Shown here in pieces: positions 4,714-5,327 of a stretch of 5,327 nt of DNA. A model generated the notes under the pieces. That model saw only the letters and a list, made by a program, of their open reading frames with translations, did no database searches and was not told the origin of the DNA. Position 1 is the stretch's first letter. Each line of letters begins with the position of its first letter. Origin of the DNA: Parcubacteria group bacterium GW2011_GWD2_43_10 (lineage in GTDB: Bacteria; Patescibacteriota; Patescibacteriia; Veblenbacterales; UBA10138); NCBI GenBank assembly GCA_000995845.1, contig LCEZ01000050.1, positions 1 to 5,327 on the forward strand. The letters are read 5' to 3'. The translations under genes were made by a program, and so were the position numbers.

Positions 4714-5327
4714 ATGTCTATCAAGCAAGAATTAGAAGAATTGCGCCAGCGCGCCTTAACTGAGCTTAAAGCTATTAAAGATAAAAGCGGTTTAGCTGAG
4801 CTTGAAATTAAGTATTTAGGACGCAAAGGAGAGATAGCCCGCGCTTTTAAGAATTTAAAGGCAGTAGTGGCTGAAGAAAAACCAGTTTTGGGTGAATTAG
4901 CTAATCAAGTTAAAGCAGAAATAGAGCAAGCTTTTATCAAGGCCAAATCTAGTATTTTGTCTTCTGATCAAACGCGGGCAGTTGATTTAACTATTCCTGG
5001 TCTTAAACCATTAGTTGGTCATATGCATCCAGTGTTACAAGTACAAAGAGATTTGGAAAATTTATTCCGCTCTATGGGTTTCCTTGTGTTGGATGGCCCG
5101 GAACTTGAAAGTGAGTATTATAATTTTGAGGCTTTAAATATTCCCAGCTGGCACCCAGCTCGAGACACGCAAGATACTTTTTATGTTAAGGGCGGGTCTG
5201 AAGAAAATCGCTGGTTATTACGCACTCACACTTCAAACATGCAAGTGCGAGCGTTAGAAAAATACGGCGCACCCTTACGGGTTGTAGTACCGGGGCGGGT
5301 TTTCCGTTATGAAGCTACTGACGCTTC
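4714..5327 (+). CDS. pheS: Phenylalanyl-tRNA synthetase alpha subunit, N-terminal part (3' truncated by window edge)
   Basis: This encodes the catalytic alpha subunit of the alpha2-beta2 class II enzyme that charges tRNA-Phe in the cytoplasm. About 204 codons are present before the window ends; the family is usually near 340 residues. Residues 1 to about 85 form the charged N-terminal coiled coil that contacts tRNA (including ELEIKYLGRKGEI). The catalytic domain follows with GHMHPV (102-107), the very diagnostic NFEALNIPSWHPARDTQDTFY (137-157), LLRTHTSNMQVRAL (168-181), and the class II motif 2 start VVPGRVFRYEATDAS (191 on). The ATG lies 3 nt after the membrane protein stop and has no Shine-Dalgarno sequence, so translation may depend on coupling. 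pheT would be expected just downstream. The gene was too close to the window edge to show a stop. Confidence 0.97.
   Translation, partial: MSIKQELEELRQRALTELKAIKDKSGLAELEIKYLGRKGEIARAFKNLKAVVAEEKPVLGELANQVKAEIEQAFIKAKSSILSSDQTRAVDLTIPGLKPLVGHMHPVLQVQRDLENLFRSMGFLVLDGPELESEYYNFEALNIPSWHPARDTQDTFYVKGGSEENRWLLRTHTSNMQVRALEKYGAPLRVVVPGRVFRYEATDA

Noticed and set aside
1..5327. UGA recoding (as in Gracilibacteria/Absconditabacteria)
   Set aside because: No in-frame TGA occurs in the genes, glycines use GGN codons, and all stops seen are TAA or TAG. TGA is simply not used here, which gives no support for recoding.
1..5327. tRNA or rRNA genes, CRISPR arrays, insertion sequences or phage genes
   Set aside because: Looked for on both strands; no cloverleaf-like region, regularly spaced repeats, transposase motifs or terminal inverted repeats were seen.

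Overview
The window looks like a housekeeping stretch from an uncultivated bacterium with a small genome, most plausibly a member of the Candidate Phyla Radiation (Patescibacteria). This lineage call is inference. It rests on tightly packed genes, 3-nt gaps between genes, weak or absent Shine-Dalgarno sites, a moderate-to-low GC content, a short DciA-type protein, and a single-chain UvrD-like helicase fused to a RecB-type nuclease where one might expect AddAB or RecBCD. All genes are on the + strand. Stops are TAG or TAA and no in-frame TGA is seen, so ordinary code 11 fits and UGA recoding is not indicated.

Layout. Positions 1-279 hold the end of atpC (F1Fo ATP synthase epsilon subunit), the usual last gene of an atp operon. 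Positions 284-840 are a self-contained single-gene unit: a strong sigma70-like promoter, a ribosome binding site, a compact beta-carbonic-anhydrase-like gene (347-796), and a clear intrinsic terminator (809-840). Positions 875-3910 encode a 1011-aa helicase-nuclease with all SF1A helicase motifs and a C-terminal PD-(D/E)XK nuclease. Three bases later comes a 96-aa DUF721/DciA-like protein (3914-4204), so a DNA end-processing enzyme and a probable replicative-helicase loader appear to share an operon. A 116-nt gap (4205-4320) holds a hairpin with TATAAT in its loop, then an AT-rich terminator-like hairpin. It is followed by a 129-aa four-helix membrane protein (4321-4710) and, three bases later, the start of pheS (4714 to the window end), the Phe-tRNA synthetase alpha subunit.

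How the genes relate. The window joins four otherwise separate functions: energy (atpC), CO2/bicarbonate or related small-molecule chemistry (carbonic anhydrase-like), DNA repair/replication (helicase-nuclease plus DciA) and translation (pheS). No single new pathway is evident. The points most worth a second look are: the helicase-nuclease that keeps its catalytic residues but lacks most of the usual Fe-S cysteines; a hairpin-forming 15-bp tandem repeat translated in frame inside that helicase; the free-standing compact carbonic anhydrase cassette; and the terminator placed just ahead of the membrane protein-pheS unit with no room for a promoter after it, which suggests attenuation or read-through.
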